A stretch of DNA of 6,172 nucleotides from Ignavibacteria bacterium. GTDB lineage: Bacteria; Bacteroidota; Ignavibacteria; Tepidaquicellales; OLB5. Positions 5,454-6,172 of this stretch are shown here, piece by piece. Below the pieces are notes generated by a model. It was not told where the DNA came from. It saw only the letters and a list, made by a program, of their open reading frames with translations, and did no database searches. The DNA lies in assembly GCA_026417195.1 (NCBI GenBank), contig JAOADS010000131.1, forward strand, positions 1 to 6,172, in the 5' to 3' direction. Position 1 is the first letter of the stretch. Each line of letters starts with the position of its first letter. The position numbers were made by a program, and so were the translations under genes.

Positions 5454-6172
5454 GTGAAAAGAAGAAATTTTTTGAAATGTTGCTCATATGCAATTCCCTC
5501 AGCGTTAATATTCAATAATAATATTTCTATTCCGAAAACAGGAAGTAAAAAAGGTTTCATCTATGAAGATGATTATATAAAAAAAATAGCAGACACAGTA
5601 ATCCGCGCTGCTAATTCCCTTGGTGCTACCTATACAGATTTCAGACTCACTTATTTCCTTTCCCAGAACGTTTCAACCAGAGAACAAACTGTCCAGTCAA
5701 TCAGTGAAAATGAAAATTTAGGGTTTTCGGTCAGGGTTATAATAGATGAGACCTGGGGTTTTGCTGCAAGCAGTACATTTACTGAAAATGAAGCGGTAAG
5801 GATTACAAAAATTGCATGTGAACTTGCTAAAGCCGGAAAAACTGTTAACAAAAATCCGGTTATCCTTTCACCTAATCCAATATACAATGACTACTGGAAA
5901 ACTCCCATTCAGAAAAGCTCATTTGATGTTCCTGTCAATGAAAAAGTTGAATTCCTGCTTGAAATTAACCGCAGGGCTAAAGAACTGGGCAGCAGTTATT
6001 GTTCTTCATTCATCTGGTCTGTAAATGAAAAGAAGCATTTCATTTCTTCTGAAGGTTCATATATCAGACAGGATATACACAGAATTTGGCCCAGCTTTGA
6101 AGTGACAGTCGTTGACCGTGAAACCGGTGACTTTCAGTCTCTTGATTCAAGCACAGAGCCGATGGGTATGGG
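5454..6172 (+). CDS. TldD/PmbA family protein with twin-arginine-like leader, N-terminal part (3' end outside window)
   Basis: An open frame from GTG 5454 to the window edge (239 codons) encodes the N-terminal part of a TldD/PmbA (TldE) family protein. TldD-TldE pairs are known as metalloproteases that process modified peptides such as microcins and as general unfolded-peptide degraders. Evidence is AANSLGATYTDFRL (52-65), the family block ENLGFSVRVI (87-96) followed by TWGFAAS (100-106), and the downstream alpha/beta pattern to about residue 239. The zinc motif HExxxH of active TldD lies beyond the edge, so TldD versus inactive TldE cannot be decided. The start is GTG: it is one base after the topA stop, the only other in-frame candidate is TTG at 5472, and it yields KRRNFLK, a twin-arginine-like motif, then a weakly hydrophobic CCSYAIPSALIF (9-20). 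This suggests Tat export, although no clear AxA cleavage site follows. A GGAGG at 5434-5438 is 15 bases away and is probably just topA coding sequence. Confidence 0.85.
   Translation, partial: MKRRNFLKCCSYAIPSALIFNNNISIPKTGSKKGFIYEDDYIKKIADTVIRAANSLGATYTDFRLTYFLSQNVSTREQTVQSISENENLGFSVRVIIDETWGFAASSTFTENEAVRITKIACELAKAGKTVNKNPVILSPNPIYNDYWKTPIQKSSFDVPVNEKVEFLLEINRRAKELGSSYCSSFIWSVNEKKHFISSEGSYIRQDIHRIWPSFEVTVVDRETGDFQSLDSSTEPMGM

Noticed and set aside
5579..5586. Run of eight A in the TldD-family gene as a programmed frameshift site
   Set aside because: The reading frame is continuous through it with family-like sequence on the downstream side, and there is no alternative product to explain.
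5651..5887. Minus-strand open frame of 78 codons in the TldD-family region
   Set aside because: It is antisense to a coding frame with clear TldD-family motifs and shows no family resemblance of its own.
5812..6024. Plus-strand open frame of 70 codons overlapping the TldD-family gene
   Set aside because: The overlapping frame from 5454 carries the family motifs on both sides of it, so this is a shadow.

Overview
The window is about 6.2 kb of AT-rich DNA (roughly 35-40% G+C by eye). Every convincing gene is on the + strand. The content is mostly housekeeping, and I found no mobile element, CRISPR array, tRNA or rRNA gene. The best taxonomic guess is a member of the Bacteroidota/Chlorobiota/Ignavibacteriota assemblage, most likely Ignavibacteria or a relative. 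Four things point there: a YbeY of the Bacteroidetes-like sequence type (YLNHD.PTDILTF and HGCLHLAGYKD), a DUF494/Smg gene directly upstream of topA, a DUF3108 exported protein next to an S41 peptidase, and an almost complete lack of Shine-Dalgarno sequences. This is inference from sequence flavour, not a database result.

Left block, 1-2008: the C-terminal part of an S41 (Ctp-type) serine peptidase, which still has its catalytic-lysine motif TFGKG; an exported DUF3108 protein of 259 aa; and a gamma-class carbonic anhydrase family protein of 179 aa. The gaps are 8 and 5 bases, so the three look like one transcription unit. Two products are probably envelope proteins and the third is cytoplasmic.

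A 174-bp AT-rich intergenic region (2009-2182) is the only substantial non-coding stretch. It holds a candidate sigma70-like promoter (TTGACA/TATAAT with a short spacer) lying inside nested inverted repeats, plus a 9-bp direct repeat. It probably separates two transcription units.

Right block, 2183-6172: ybeY (TTG start, rRNA maturation endonuclease family), a DUF494/Smg protein whose ATG directly follows the ybeY TAG, topA (793 aa, DNA topoisomerase I with four C-terminal zinc ribbons), and the 5' part of a TldD/PmbA-family gene. That last gene begins at a GTG one base after the topA stop and carries a twin-arginine-like leader. Junctions of 0, 9 and 1 bases make this a tight operon that combines RNA maturation, DNA supercoiling control and a protease-family gene.

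The points most worth a second look are the replaced YbeY zinc/active-site positions, the Tat-like leader on the TldD-family protein, and the promoter/palindrome region. I do not see a convincing undescribed system; this looks like ordinary chromosomal core with some lineage-specific details.
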